A stretch of DNA of 32,524 nucleotides from Chthoniobacterales bacterium (GTDB taxonomy: Bacteria; Verrucomicrobiota; Verrucomicrobiia; Chthoniobacterales; UBA10450): positions 2,980 to 35,503 of the forward strand of contig QHBM01000011.1 of NCBI GenBank assembly GCA_003244145.1, in the 5' to 3' direction. The notes below the pieces were generated by a model. It saw only the letters and a program-made list of their open reading frames with translations, did not search any database and was not told the origin of the DNA. Positions 8,828-17,400 of the stretch are shown here, piece by piece. Within the stretch, counting starts at the first letter, position 1. Each line of letters opens with the position of its first letter. A program made the translations under genes and the position numbers.

Positions 8828-10210
8828 CTAGGAATGGGTCGCTTCGCGAGCCAGCAATTTCCCGCGACCAATCGTGCCGACGAACTTCCCTTCGCGCACC
8901 GCGACCTCCCCGCGCACAGTGACCACGCTGGGCCGTCCTTCGATCTCCCAGCCTTCGAACGCGCTGTAGTCCACATTCATCGTCTGCGTCTTCGCCGAAA
9001 TCGTGCCGCGATATTCCGGATCGTAGATGACGAGGTCGGCGTCCGCGCCGATCTGGATCGCGCCTTTGCGCGGGAAAAGTCCGAAGGTCTTTGCCGCGTT
9101 CGTGCTCGCGACGTTCACGAAGGTGTGCAGATCGAGCCGGCCAGCCTTCACGCCGTGCGTGTAGAGCAAGTTCACCCGATCCTCGAGAGATGGAATCCCA
9201 TTGGGGATCTTCGTGAAATCGTCGCGGCCCATGGGCTTCTGCGTTTTGAAATCGAATGGCGCGTGATCGGTCGCCACGGTTTGGATTTCGCCGCTGCTCA
9301 AACCATTCCAGAGAACCGGCTGATTGCTTTTGTCCCGCAGCGGCGGCGACATGACGAACTTCGATCCTTCAAACTCGGGCCGTTCCGTGTCCGTTTTGTC
9401 GAGCACCAGGTATTGAATCAGGGTTTCGATCCAAACGTTTACGCCGCGATGGCGGGCCGCGAGCGCTTCGCGCAGAGCTTCGTCGCAACTCAAGTGCACG
9501 ATGTAGACGTGTGCGCCGGTCAGTTCGGCGAATGTCATTAAATGATGGACGCCTTCGGCCTCCACGCGCGGCGGCCGGCTTTCGTGATGTTGCTCCGGTC
9601 CGGTTTTCCCGGTAGCCAGCAATTCTTTCTGGCGCTCGGCGACGAGTGTTTCGTTCTCGCAATGGGCCGTGACAATGACGCCGAGTTCCTTCGCGAGCTT
9701 CAGTGTTTGATAGAGCTCGGCATCGTCGATTCCAAACGCGCCCTTGTAAGCGAGGAAAATCTTAAACGAGCTAATCCCGGCAGCAACGATCTCGCGCAGT
9801 TGACTCGCGTTCTCGTCGTCGAAGCGGGTCACCCCCATGTGAAACGTGTAATCACACGCCGATTTTCCCGCGGCCTGCTCCTGCCAAAGACGGAACCCTT
9901 GCGCCGCGCTCATTTCGCGCGAAGGGCACACCATCTCGATCAACGTCGTCGTGCCGCCGACCAGCGCCGCTTTGCTCGCCGTTTCGTAGGTATCCTTTGA
10001 GAACGTCCCCATGAACGGGAGATAAATGTGCACATGCGGATCGATGAAACCGGGGAAGACATACTTCCCGCTCGCATTGATCACTTCGGCACCTGCCGGC
10101 GCCTCGATGTAGCGATCGATATGCGTGATGCGTTCATGCTCGCAGTAGATGTCTGCGATGTAGTGCTCCGTTCCGGTGACGATCTCGCCGCCTTTGATTA
10201 GAAGTGACAT
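8828..10210 (-). CDS. hydA: Dihydropyrimidinase / D-hydantoinase
   Basis: A 460-aa amidohydrolase that opens the ring of dihydrouracil or dihydrothymine to give N-carbamoyl-beta-amino acids. The binuclear metal ligands are visible in order: PGFIDPHVHIYLP (HxH), the carboxylated lysine in SFKIFLAYKG, VTAHCEN, VYIVHLSC and ATDHAPFDF with the catalytic Asp. A cytoplasmic homotetramer is expected for the family. The C-terminal strand region (GADADLVIYDPEYRGTISA) is typical. It ends 2 nt before the esterase start. No good Shine-Dalgarno precedes the ATG, but the frame has no better start. An inverted repeat lies directly upstream. Confidence 0.92.
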   Translation of the reverse strand: MSLLIKGGEIVTGTEHYIADIYCEHERITHIDRYIEAPAGAEVINASGKYVFPGFIDPHVHIYLPFMGTFSKDTYETASKAALVGGTTTLIEMVCPSREMSAAQGFRLWQEQAAGKSACDYTFHMGVTRFDDENASQLREIVAAGISSFKIFLAYKGAFGIDDAELYQTLKLAKELGVIVTAHCENETLVAERQKELLATGKTGPEQHHESRPPRVEAEGVHHLMTFAELTGAHVYIVHLSCDEALREALAARHRGVNVWIETLIQYLVLDKTDTERPEFEGSKFVMSPPLRDKSNQPVLWNGLSSGEIQTVATDHAPFDFKTQKPMGRDDFTKIPNGIPSLEDRVNLLYTHGVKAGRLDLHTFVNVASTNAAKTFGLFPRKGAIQIGADADLVIYDPEYRGTISAKTQTMNVDYSAFEGWEIEGRPSVVTVRGEVAVREGKFVGTIGRGKLLAREATHS

Positions 10211-10219
10211 GAAAATTTA

Positions 10220-10289
10220 GCCACGGATTAACACGGATGGGCACGGATGAAGAAAGCAAATCCGTGTTTCATCCGTGTTAATCCGTGGC
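10220..10289. repeat. Perfect 19-bp inverted repeat, ACACGGAT-type palindrome
   Basis: Arms GCCACGGATTAACACGGAT at 10220-10238 and its exact reverse complement at 10271-10289 enclose a loop with a further CACGGAT (10242-10248) / ATCCGTG (10260-10266) pair. It fills almost the whole gap between mmsA and dihydropyrimidinase, inside a presumed operon, so it may act as an attenuator or RNA-processing hairpin. This CCACGGATTAACACGGAT motif is, from memory, a common dispersed repeat in several environmental phyla. Confidence 0.75.
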
Positions 10290-10291
10290 CG

Positions 10292-11779
10292 TTACTTCTT
10301 CCAGACGTCGCCGACGCCTTCGCCGAACCAGCGCGTGGTCACAACTTTCTGCTGCGTATAAAACTGCACTCCTTCTTTGCCCTGAATGTGCAGGTCGCCG
10401 TAGAACGACTCGTCCCAACCGGTGAAGGGGAACATCGCCATCGTCGCGGGGACACCGACGTTGATCCCGACCATGCCGGCTTTGACGCGATTCTTGAACT
10501 CGCGCGCGGCTTTGCCGGAGTTCGTGAAAATGGCGGTGCCATTTCCGTAAGCGGATTTGTTCGCGACCTCGATCGCGTGATCGAGATCTTCCATCCGCAT
10601 TACATTCAGCACCGGGCCGAAAACTTCTTCGCGCGCCAGCGTCATGTCGTCCTGAATTTGGTCGACGATCGTCGCGCCCATGTAGAAACCATTCGGCGCC
10701 TCGGGCACGCGAACATCGCGGCCATCAGCAATGATTTTCGCGCCTTCCTTCTCTCCACTCGCGACGAGGCTGAACACGCGATCGCGATGCTGCGCGGTGA
10801 TGACCGGTCCCATGTCCGGTTGTGTCTTCGCATCGGTCGGGCCCACTTTGATCGCGCGCGCCGCGGCCACGAGTGAGGGCAAGACGTAATCGGCCGCCTT
10901 GCCGACCGTGATCGCGGTCGATCCCGCCATGCAGCGTTCGCCCGCGCAGCCGAACGCCGCCGTCGAAAGAGCTTCTACGGTTCGCATCACATCGGCGTCG
11001 GGCATGACGATGATGTAGTTTTTCGCGCCGCCATTTGCCTGGACGCGTTTGCCGTGGTGCGTGCCGGTTTCAAAAATGTACTTCGCCACCGGCGACGAGC
11101 CGACGAACGAGATCGCTTTCACTTTCGGATGCGTCAGCAATGCGTCCACGCATTCGCGGCCGCCGTGAACGACATTGAGCACGCCTTTGGGCAGGCCGGC
11201 TTTTTCGAGCAGTTCGATCAGGATCACGACTGTCAGCGGAACTTTCTCGCTCGGCTTCAGGACGAAGGTGTTTCCGCAAACGAGCGCGAGCGGAAACATC
11301 CACATCGGGACCATGGCGGGGAAGTTGAATGGCGTAATGCCGACGCAAACACCCAGCGGCTGGTGCATCGTCTCGCAATCCACTCCGCGGGCCAGGTTCT
11401 CAAGCGTGTCGCCCATAAGTAACGTCGGCGCAGCGCAGGCGTACTCCACGTTTTCGATCCCGCGATAGACACTGCCGCGCGCTTCCGCAAGCGTCTTGCC
11501 GTGTTCGCGCGACACGCTCTCGCAGATGCGATCGAAATTCTCTTCGATCAGTTGCCGGTAACGAAAGAAGAGGCGCGCCCGTTCAATCGCTGGCGTATCC
11601 CGCCAAGCCGGGAATGCCGCCGCAGCTGCCTCGACGGCGTTGTTCACGACATCGGCGCCGCACATCGGCACTTCGGCGATGGTGTCGCCGCGTGACGGAT
11701 TAAAAACAGGAGACGTGCCGACATCGCGAATGGCATCCCATTCGCCGTCGATGAAAACGGGGCAAGCGGTCAAAGGCAT
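10292..11779 (-). CDS. mmsA: CoA-acylating methylmalonate/malonate-semialdehyde dehydrogenase
   Basis: A 495-aa aldehyde dehydrogenase that converts methylmalonate or malonate semialdehyde, NAD and CoA to propionyl-CoA or acetyl-CoA. Seen: VGITPFNFPAMVPMWMFP and NTFVLKPSEKVP (NAD site), SFVGSSPVAKYIFETG, and the catalytic cysteine in FGCAGERCMAGS. That last motif, with ERCM, separates MmsA from ordinary aldehyde dehydrogenases. EEVFGPVL and PFTGWDESFYGDLHIQGKEG near the C-terminus are also MmsA signatures. It is the last enzymatic step for the semialdehydes made by the neighbouring aminotransferase. It starts 3 nt after the preA-like stop, so the two are almost certainly co-transcribed. Confidence 0.94.
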   Translation of the reverse strand: MPLTACPVFIDGEWDAIRDVGTSPVFNPSRGDTIAEVPMCGADVVNNAVEAAAAAFPAWRDTPAIERARLFFRYRQLIEENFDRICESVSREHGKTLAEARGSVYRGIENVEYACAAPTLLMGDTLENLARGVDCETMHQPLGVCVGITPFNFPAMVPMWMFPLALVCGNTFVLKPSEKVPLTVVILIELLEKAGLPKGVLNVVHGGRECVDALLTHPKVKAISFVGSSPVAKYIFETGTHHGKRVQANGGAKNYIIVMPDADVMRTVEALSTAAFGCAGERCMAGSTAITVGKAADYVLPSLVAAARAIKVGPTDAKTQPDMGPVITAQHRDRVFSLVASGEKEGAKIIADGRDVRVPEAPNGFYMGATIVDQIQDDMTLAREEVFGPVLNVMRMEDLDHAIEVANKSAYGNGTAIFTNSGKAAREFKNRVKAGMVGINVGVPATMAMFPFTGWDESFYGDLHIQGKEGVQFYTQQKVVTTRWFGEGVGDVWKK

Positions 11780-11782
11780 TGG

Positions 11783-12937
11783 CTACCCTCGCGCCAATGC
11801 GTCGGATTGTTTCACGAAATCGTCGCCGCTCCACTCGCCGTCGGCGGCCACCATCTTCTGCGGCGCTTCGGCGGCTGCGGCTTTCTCGGCGGCTGCCGCC
11901 TTTTCCTTCGCCTTGCGCTCGCCCTGCATGCGCACGAGCTCCGCGTGGGTGGTGAAATAATCGAGGCTCTTGCCTTTGAAATCGGCCAGGGTCTCGAACT
12001 TGTGTTTCTCCATGAAGGCGAGCAGCTCGTCGCACATTCGTTTCACCGACTCGTAGCCGAACTTCATCACGCCGGTGCAGACCTGGGTCGTGTCGGCGCC
12101 GAGCAGGATAAACTGGGCCGCATCGTCGCCGCTTTCGATTCCACCGATGCCGGACAGGCTGCGACCGGGAAACTCGCTCCGGATCATCGTCGCGATTTCC
12201 ATCACCATGCGCAACGCGATCGGCCGCACCGCTTTTCCGGAGTAACCGCCCGGGGTAGTGAATCCCTCGACCGTCGGCTCCGGCCGCAGCGTTTCGAGAT
12301 TCACGCTCATGATGCTGCGGATGGTGTTGATCGCGCTCACGCCCTGGCAGCCGCCGCGGAATGCCGCCCGACTCGGTTCGGCGATGCGAGTCACGTTCGG
12401 CGTCATCTTCGCCCAGACCGGTTTCTTCGCCACCGACATCACCCAGCCGCAGACCTCTTCGACGACCTCCGGATTTTCGCCCATGGCCGCGCCCATTTTT
12501 CGTTCGGGCAATCCGTGTGGGCAGGAGAAATTCAACTCGAACGAATCCACCCCGGCCCCTTCGCAGCGCTCGACGATCTCCGTCCACGCGTCACGATTGT
12601 ATTCTTCCATGATGGACGCGATCAGGACCCCGTCCGGGTGCTGATCCTTGCATTTTTTGAATTCGTCCAGCCAGATGTTAAACGGGCGATCGCTGATCAG
12701 CTCGATGTTTTCCCAGCCGACGATGTCCTTGCGATCGAGCGCATGAAACTTCGCGTAGCGCGGCGCGACGTTGACGACCTTTGAAGAATCGAGGCTGACG
12801 GTCTTCGCGATGACCGCGCCCCAGCCTTCGCGGAAAGCGCGGGTAATGACGTTGAGATTCGTTCCCGGCGGTCCCGATCCGATGACGAATGGATTCGGCA
12901 GGTTCAGGCCATCAACGGTAGTGGCGAGTGTCGGCAT
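11783..12937 (-). CDS. preA: Dihydropyrimidine dehydrogenase, PreA-like catalytic subunit lacking the Fe-S tail
   Basis: A 384-aa FMN enzyme of the dihydroorotate/dihydropyrimidine dehydrogenase family that interconverts uracil/thymine and their dihydro forms. The N-terminus GLNLPNPFVIGSGPPGTN, the active-site loop ELNFSCPHGLPERKMGAA with the catalytic-type cysteine, and the FMN-phosphate region SGIGGIESGDDAAQF are clear. E. coli PreA has two 4Fe-4S clusters at its C-terminus. Here the last ~45 residues are an Ala/Lys/Glu-rich stretch with no cysteine, ending ADGEWSGDDFVKQSD. The electron-supplying partner (PreT-like) is not in the window. GAGGAG upstream supports the ATG. It heads the mmsA-permease-aminotransferase run and is separated from hydC by the defence islet. 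Confidence 0.88.
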   Translation of the reverse strand: MPTLATTVDGLNLPNPFVIGSGPPGTNLNVITRAFREGWGAVIAKTVSLDSSKVVNVAPRYAKFHALDRKDIVGWENIELISDRPFNIWLDEFKKCKDQHPDGVLIASIMEEYNRDAWTEIVERCEGAGVDSFELNFSCPHGLPERKMGAAMGENPEVVEEVCGWVMSVAKKPVWAKMTPNVTRIAEPSRAAFRGGCQGVSAINTIRSIMSVNLETLRPEPTVEGFTTPGGYSGKAVRPIALRMVMEIATMIRSEFPGRSLSGIGGIESGDDAAQFILLGADTTQVCTGVMKFGYESVKRMCDELLAFMEKHKFETLADFKGKSLDYFTTHAELVRMQGERKAKEKAAAAEKAAAAEAPQKMVAADGEWSGDDFVKQSDALARG

Positions 12938-13277
12938 AGTGCTCCTCTTTCTAGTGAACCTTGTTGTTTATTCGATTTGCCCGAGAAACTCGATAAAATT
13001 TTATGGGGCTTCCGGCGCTGTGGGGGCAAGGTGGATCGCGTGCTCCGTCGCGCGATGTTTTTCATTTCGCCGCCGCCACCACTTCATCGAGCGGTCCCGC
13101 GGTCGCGGGACTCGATCCACCGGATCGCTTTGTCGGCCTCGGCATGAGTTTCCCTGTGGGCTATTGGCTCGGCATTGCGCTGCTGTGCGCGAAGGGAAGT
13201 TCCGTCCAGAATGGTCCTACTCTACGTGATCCTGGCCCAGCTTCGTGAACATGCGCCGCTCCGCAATCGCTTAGCGT
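12938..13277. other. Intergenic stretch spanning the islet junction
   Basis: This stretch holds no convincing gene. Bases 12938-13083 are the leader of the preA-like gene, with an AT-rich patch (ATAAAATTTTAT near 12992-13003) that could hold its promoter and an SD close to the gene. Bases 13084-13136 are the left copy of the 53-bp direct repeat. Bases 13137-13277 form the left end of the islet up to the AIPR stop. A plus-strand open frame (13003-13248) crosses the junction and matches nothing I recognise, so I treat it as non-coding. Confidence 0.6.
13084..13136. repeat. 53-bp direct repeat, left copy (duplicate of the hydC 3' end)
   Basis: Identical base for base to 17401-17453, offset 4317. 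The right copy is the last 53 nt of hydC including its stop codon. The repeat contains a near-perfect palindrome, GTCCCGCG-GT-CGCGGGAC (13094-13111). Flanking bases differ at both ends. It is interpreted as an attachment-site-like duplication bounding the defence islet. Confidence 0.85.
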
Positions 13278-14988
13278 TCAGACAGCAGCCGCTATTTGGT
13301 CTGCTGCCTTCTTCTGCTTGAAATAAAGTACGTCCGCGAAATCTGCTCCGGCGTTGCTCAGAGAATCCCGCTCCGCCTTTCGCGCTTTCCTGACAGCTGT
13401 GATCGCCTTGTCTAAAAGGCCGGAAATCTTCGCGCGATTGCCATACGTCAGACCGATTTTCTTCTTCTCCGCAACCTTCTTGAGTGCAAAGAGGATATGA
13501 TAGCTTGCGTACGCGAGCCAAGCTCGCTGCCCCGTGGCATTATGCGCGCGAAACGTTTCAATCTCGTCGAAAAGTTCGAATGGCAGCAATAACTTCTCCG
13601 CGTTCGTTGTTGAGCTAAAGATAGTGTCGTATTTTGCGCCGAAAATGATGCCTTTTCTGTTCTTCGCTTCTAAGGGCATGTCTTCATAAAATGCTAGATA
13701 GACTTGCCCGCACTTCTCCGCATCGACCCTCTTGTCTGCGGGCTTCCCAGCGTGTTGTGCTTTCTTTCGTTCATAGAACAGCCCGAGCGCCTCGAATTCT
13801 CGCTCGAGCGTAATTTGCTCAATATCTATCGAGTGAATATCGCGGGTAGCTACTGGGCTCTGGCTGTTAGTCCGTTCCGCGATTCGTGAACTGAGCTCGC
13901 GGTCCTTTGTCTCATAGATCCGGCAGAGGAGCTCAATCGGGGAAATAGCACCTTGATTCGTAGTGAATGCTTCGAACAGCGCGTGTAAAGTTTGTCCGCC
14001 GTTCACAACCTGAACGTTCTCCAAAGTTATGATGGGACCGCTAGTGTTTGTAGGGTAATCGAGTCGATCACACGTCATCGTCAGCCCATTGTTGAAGTAG
14101 AAGAATTTCGCATTCTCCGAAGAAAGGGCCGTAGCTTTAATGTTCTGATTAACCTTCGGCTTTTGCTTTAGGTAAATGCGAACGTTGTCATCAAAGGCGA
14201 TCTCTTCCAGCTTCGAGGCTGCTAACGCGGTGAGGTCGGTATTTGATGGCTCGCCGCGAAGAGCAGCGTCAGCACAAAGGAGCCGCAAAAATTTGGGACG
14301 CTTCTGCATGCACGATGAGAGCGCGAACGTTGCCGCCTGAAAGCTCGAATAGGTTCTTGTGAATCCCTTTAAATTTTCCATCAATTTTGAATCGGTTTTT
14401 GTCCGCTAGGCGTGCGGCAATACTTGCCTGCGTCTCAATGGTGTATGAGAACGTGCTGAACTCTGCCAGGGTGCTCTTCAGGCGAGCCTCTTCATCTGGG
14501 GCGAAGCCGTCCGTGAGATTCGAGCAAAAATGAACAACAAATTTTGTCGGTCGATCGGCGAGTTCCGCCCAGATTTCGTGCACTTTATCGGTCAGCGCTT
14601 GGTTGGTGTCCCCGAGAAGAGACACGTCTTTCGACAGGACGGCGCGGATGAAGGCCACCACCTTATCGATTTCGGTGGATGGAAAGAACTTTCCAGTCTT
14701 CTCGAACGTAGAGGAATACTTCAGGTTGAAGAAATGGATGGTGGATTGCGACCCATCTGTGTTGATCACAATCGCATCCGTGCCGCGATCATGCCCACCC
14801 GGCTTCCCGCGAGCTTTCTGAAATGAGTTGTCGGTGATCGAGTCCTCGACTTCATCTTCTCGTAAATCTAGAACGAGCGGCAGGAGCACGAATGGGAAGG
14901 CGTCACTAAATTCTGGTAGACCGAAGCTCGCCTTGACGCGCTTAACGTGCTGATGAATGACGGAGAATTTTTGGAAGTTCGCCGGCAT
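13278..14988 (-). pseudogene. AIPR-family abortive phage-resistance protein, one gene split by a frameshift
   Basis: Two overlapping frames together make one ~570-aa AIPR protein (family named for abortive infection phage resistance). The 5' frame (14988 down to 14269) holds the N-terminal domain: LPEFSDAFPFVLLPLVL, EVEDSITD, then GTDAIVIN and HFFNLKYS, which resemble a PD-(D/E)XK-like core. The 3' frame (to 13278) holds the AIPR core: FDDNVRIYL, KFFYFNNGLTMTCDRL and ENVQVVNGGQTLHALFEA. Deleting one base from the A5 run at 14287-14291 joins ALIVHAEASQI to LRLLCADAALRG and DDNVRIYL, giving the expected family sequence. The start overlaps the endonuclease stop as TAATG, so the genes are translationally coupled. 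Sequencing error, decay or phase variation are all possible. Confidence 0.85.
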
Positions 14989-15848
14989 TAGATTACTCGA
15001 GGTAGCCGCTCTCGATACGTCGCGAGAAGCTCCGGTGTTACGTCGTCAGGCTTAACAAGTGTGTAGTGCAATTCGCCGCCACTCGCCATCTTCGGCCCTG
15101 CGGGTGAATTCTCGAAAATGAAGATCGCGATCCGCTCGTCAGCCATGAATTGAGCAGCGATAGCTCGGCAAATCAGGTAGGGAAACTTGCTCGCGCACAG
15201 AGCGAAGTCTTGTTCGATCTGGACAATATTCAGCCGATCACGACCACCTTTCGCTTGCACGGGCAGAACGTAGTGACTGCCATTCTTATCAACACCGACA
15301 TAAAGCTCATCCGTTTCCACTTGTCCGATTTCTTTGATGAATGTGCGAAGGTGGTTCTGGATCGAGTAACACGTAATTCCCGTCGCGATATCAATTATGC
15401 GGTTATAGCGTAGTCTTGCGAGTAACGCCTGCTCGTCGGTCTGCGCGTATTTTTTTACGAGTCCGGGGGTCGAATCCGGGATCAGCGTTTCCGCAATCAG
15501 CGGATTCGGCGCGATGTCAACGCGCGGCGATAAACTGAAGCTGTAGAGTGCCTTTCCTTTCGGCCGGATCAGCCAATGAAAACCTTTCGGCGCCTTAGAA
15601 GCAATCGACGCGGGTAGAGCGACCCGATAACGGAAACTGTAGATAACGTCGCCAATGTTCTTCGGAAGGCGGATCTTCAGTTGTTTCGCAACGCGCTCGA
15701 TCTCGGAGCGATTGAAACCGATTTCCTTAGCGCCAGCGACATAGCGATCGGCGAATATTCGTTCGATGATCTGCACGTACCTATTCGGCACGTCGGCGGC
15801 GGGTTCAACAGTGGCCACAACTTTCGCTATTCCCTCGTTCCTGGCCAA
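14988..15848 (-). CDS. Putative type II restriction endonuclease (PD-(D/E)XK-type)
   Basis: A 286-aa protein encoded directly after a DNA methyltransferase, with a 22-nt overlap. Residues 178-200 read ETDELYVGVDKNGSHYVLPVQAK: acidic residues, then an Asp, then Q-A-K at the end of a strand. This is the pattern of a PD-(D/E)XK nuclease active site with E/Q-x-K in place of the usual ending. GGRDRLNIVQIEQD follows. The N-terminal half (NRYVQIIERIF, helical segments) may bind DNA. Function rests on this motif plus context, since I do not recognise a named enzyme. Cleavage of sites left unmodified by the upstream methyltransferase is the likely role. Confidence 0.72.
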   Translation of the reverse strand: MARNEGIAKVVATVEPAADVPNRYVQIIERIFADRYVAGAKEIGFNRSEIERVAKQLKIRLPKNIGDVIYSFRYRVALPASIASKAPKGFHWLIRPKGKALYSFSLSPRVDIAPNPLIAETLIPDSTPGLVKKYAQTDEQALLARLRYNRIIDIATGITCYSIQNHLRTFIKEIGQVETDELYVGVDKNGSHYVLPVQAKGGRDRLNIVQIEQDFALCASKFPYLICRAIAAQFMADERIAIFIFENSPAGPKMASGGELHYTLVKPDDVTPELLATYRERLPRVI

Positions 15849-17185
15849 CGTAAGACGACGACCTCTTCGCGAAGCTGTTCGCGGGTGGCGGTAGCCAACC
15901 GAGTTCTGAACAAATCAATACTCACGACTTCATAGCCTAACTGCCCAGCAAGCGACGCGAGAATCTGGCCCGTGCGGATCATGATGCGAAGGTACGAAGC
16001 TTGGTCGCCGACGACGTATGCGAGCTGTGCCCCGGGCCGGAGAACCGCACGCAAATCGGCAAAGTGCCGGGCCATACCGCCGAAATAAAGTTTGGTAACC
16101 TTCGCATACAGCCGCTCAAATCCACTGGTTTTCCCCATTTCGATTCGCCTCGCCTCAATCGCTGCGGCGATACGCTGAATCTCCGGGTGATCAGCGACGG
16201 AATGGTGGTCGGTGTCTTCCTTGTAAACGCCACGCGTGTTCGATCGAACCATCGTGCGCTTCAACGCTTGGAGTTCTTTCTTCGACGTGATGAAGCCGAG
16301 CAAGATCGTCTCAAGCCGCGTAGTGCGCGTGTAATCCTTCTCATTCGGATACGGCGGCGACGTAATCACCGTATCGATCGAATGCGGCTGTATGAGCTTC
16401 GCGATGTCTCGCGAATCCGCGTGGTGAACGTGGCTCGGCACATTCGCGCGAGGCTGGAGAAGACGAAGATCATCCGCCGTCTGGTTCACAAGACGCAACC
16501 ATGGAGAAATGACGGGAGCGTCAGCCTTGGCCGGGCCAACGCCCACTTCCGGACCAAAATGAAGATTGCCAATTGAGCTCACAAGCGCCTTCGCCAACGC
16601 AAGCAGAAGGTGAGACTGGCAACGGTCACCGCCGGTTAATCGAATCGCGTCTCGCAGCACCAACGCTTTGTGGAGCGGGAGTGGGCTGATCGAATTCCTC
16701 AGAATCAGATTCTCCAACTCCGGCTGCAACGTACGGAGCTTAGCGCGATCCGGCATTTCCGCGATCAGCGCAGGGGATGGATCGTCAACAATTCGATCCT
16801 TTTCGAGTTCGCGAAGCGCAGCCGCGGCGACACGGCGCCCCGAGTCTTCTAGCTCATTTGGATCGACGGCCCAGTCAATCTTGGTCGAACTCGCGAAATG
16901 CGAGAGCGGGTGCGCTTCGACGCCAACGCTGCTAATGCCCAGTTTCTTACACTCGACGACCGTTGTGCCGGTTCCGCAAAACGGATCGAGCACCTGTTGC
17001 CCAGCAGGCGCTGGGAGGCGTTTCAGGTAGTCGCGCACCAAGTGCGGCGGGTACGAAAGAACAAAGCGATACCAATCGTGTGCGGCACGATCGTCATTGC
17101 CCAGCTTGTTCGCATCTGCGGAAATTCTACGCTTCGGCGCCGCAGAGGAGGTCGCGATTTCTTCGGCTGGAAATGCGTGAGCCAT
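15827..17185 (-). CDS. DNA methyltransferase (amino-methyltransferase, probable N4-cytosine or N6-adenine)
   Basis: A 452-aa S-adenosylmethionine-dependent DNA methyltransferase. Motif I LDPFCGTGTTVVE is at residues 66-78, followed by GVEAHPLS (motif II). The catalytic motif IV VITSPPYPNEKDYTRT is at about 273-288. TSPPY is more usual in N4-cytosine than N6-adenine enzymes, but both use it. Motif I precedes motif IV, with a ~200-residue insert that probably recognises DNA. YVVGDQASY near the C-terminus is also common in this group. It is the first gene of the three-gene islet operon and should protect host DNA against the next gene. No clear Shine-Dalgarno is seen. Confidence 0.88.
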   Translation of the reverse strand: MAHAFPAEEIATSSAAPKRRISADANKLGNDDRAAHDWYRFVLSYPPHLVRDYLKRLPAPAGQQVLDPFCGTGTTVVECKKLGISSVGVEAHPLSHFASSTKIDWAVDPNELEDSGRRVAAAALRELEKDRIVDDPSPALIAEMPDRAKLRTLQPELENLILRNSISPLPLHKALVLRDAIRLTGGDRCQSHLLLALAKALVSSIGNLHFGPEVGVGPAKADAPVISPWLRLVNQTADDLRLLQPRANVPSHVHHADSRDIAKLIQPHSIDTVITSPPYPNEKDYTRTTRLETILLGFITSKKELQALKRTMVRSNTRGVYKEDTDHHSVADHPEIQRIAAAIEARRIEMGKTSGFERLYAKVTKLYFGGMARHFADLRAVLRPGAQLAYVVGDQASYLRIMIRTGQILASLAGQLGYEVVSIDLFRTRLATATREQLREEVVVLRWPGTRE

Positions 17186-17400
17186 TGCGAAGATGATTAC
17201 CAGAAGATCGGCTCAACGCGAACCGAAATGACGGCAGAAAGCGCTCGTCTCCGCATCTCTCTGCGTTCGGACGGCGACCGAACGTCTTCTGCAGCAGTCG
17301 CAGATCGCTCGGGTGCGCGAGTTTTTCTCGCGTCGAATCGGTCGATTTCTTCTTCAGCGCGCCGTGGCGAAGGTGGTCCGCACCGTCGTGGCGTAGCGCC
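17186..17400. other. Upstream region of the islet operon
   Basis: A 215-bp non-coding stretch between the methyltransferase start and the right 53-bp repeat. It must hold the islet promoter (minus strand), but no strong sigma-70-like boxes stand out. I see no convincing small gene or controller (C-protein) gene, which some type II systems carry here. Confidence 0.5.

Noticed and set aside
11807-12784. 325-aa plus-strand open frame opposite the preA-like gene
   Set aside because: Antisense shadow; the minus strand has complete family motifs.
13003-13248. Plus-strand 81-aa open frame across the left islet junction
   Set aside because: It crosses the 53-bp repeat boundary, lacks a good ribosome site and resembles no family; more likely a chance frame in GC-rich DNA.
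13137-17400. Transposon with terminal inverted repeats carrying the defence genes
   Set aside because: No transposase and no inverted ends found; the flanks are long direct repeats derived from hydC, not a short target-site duplication.
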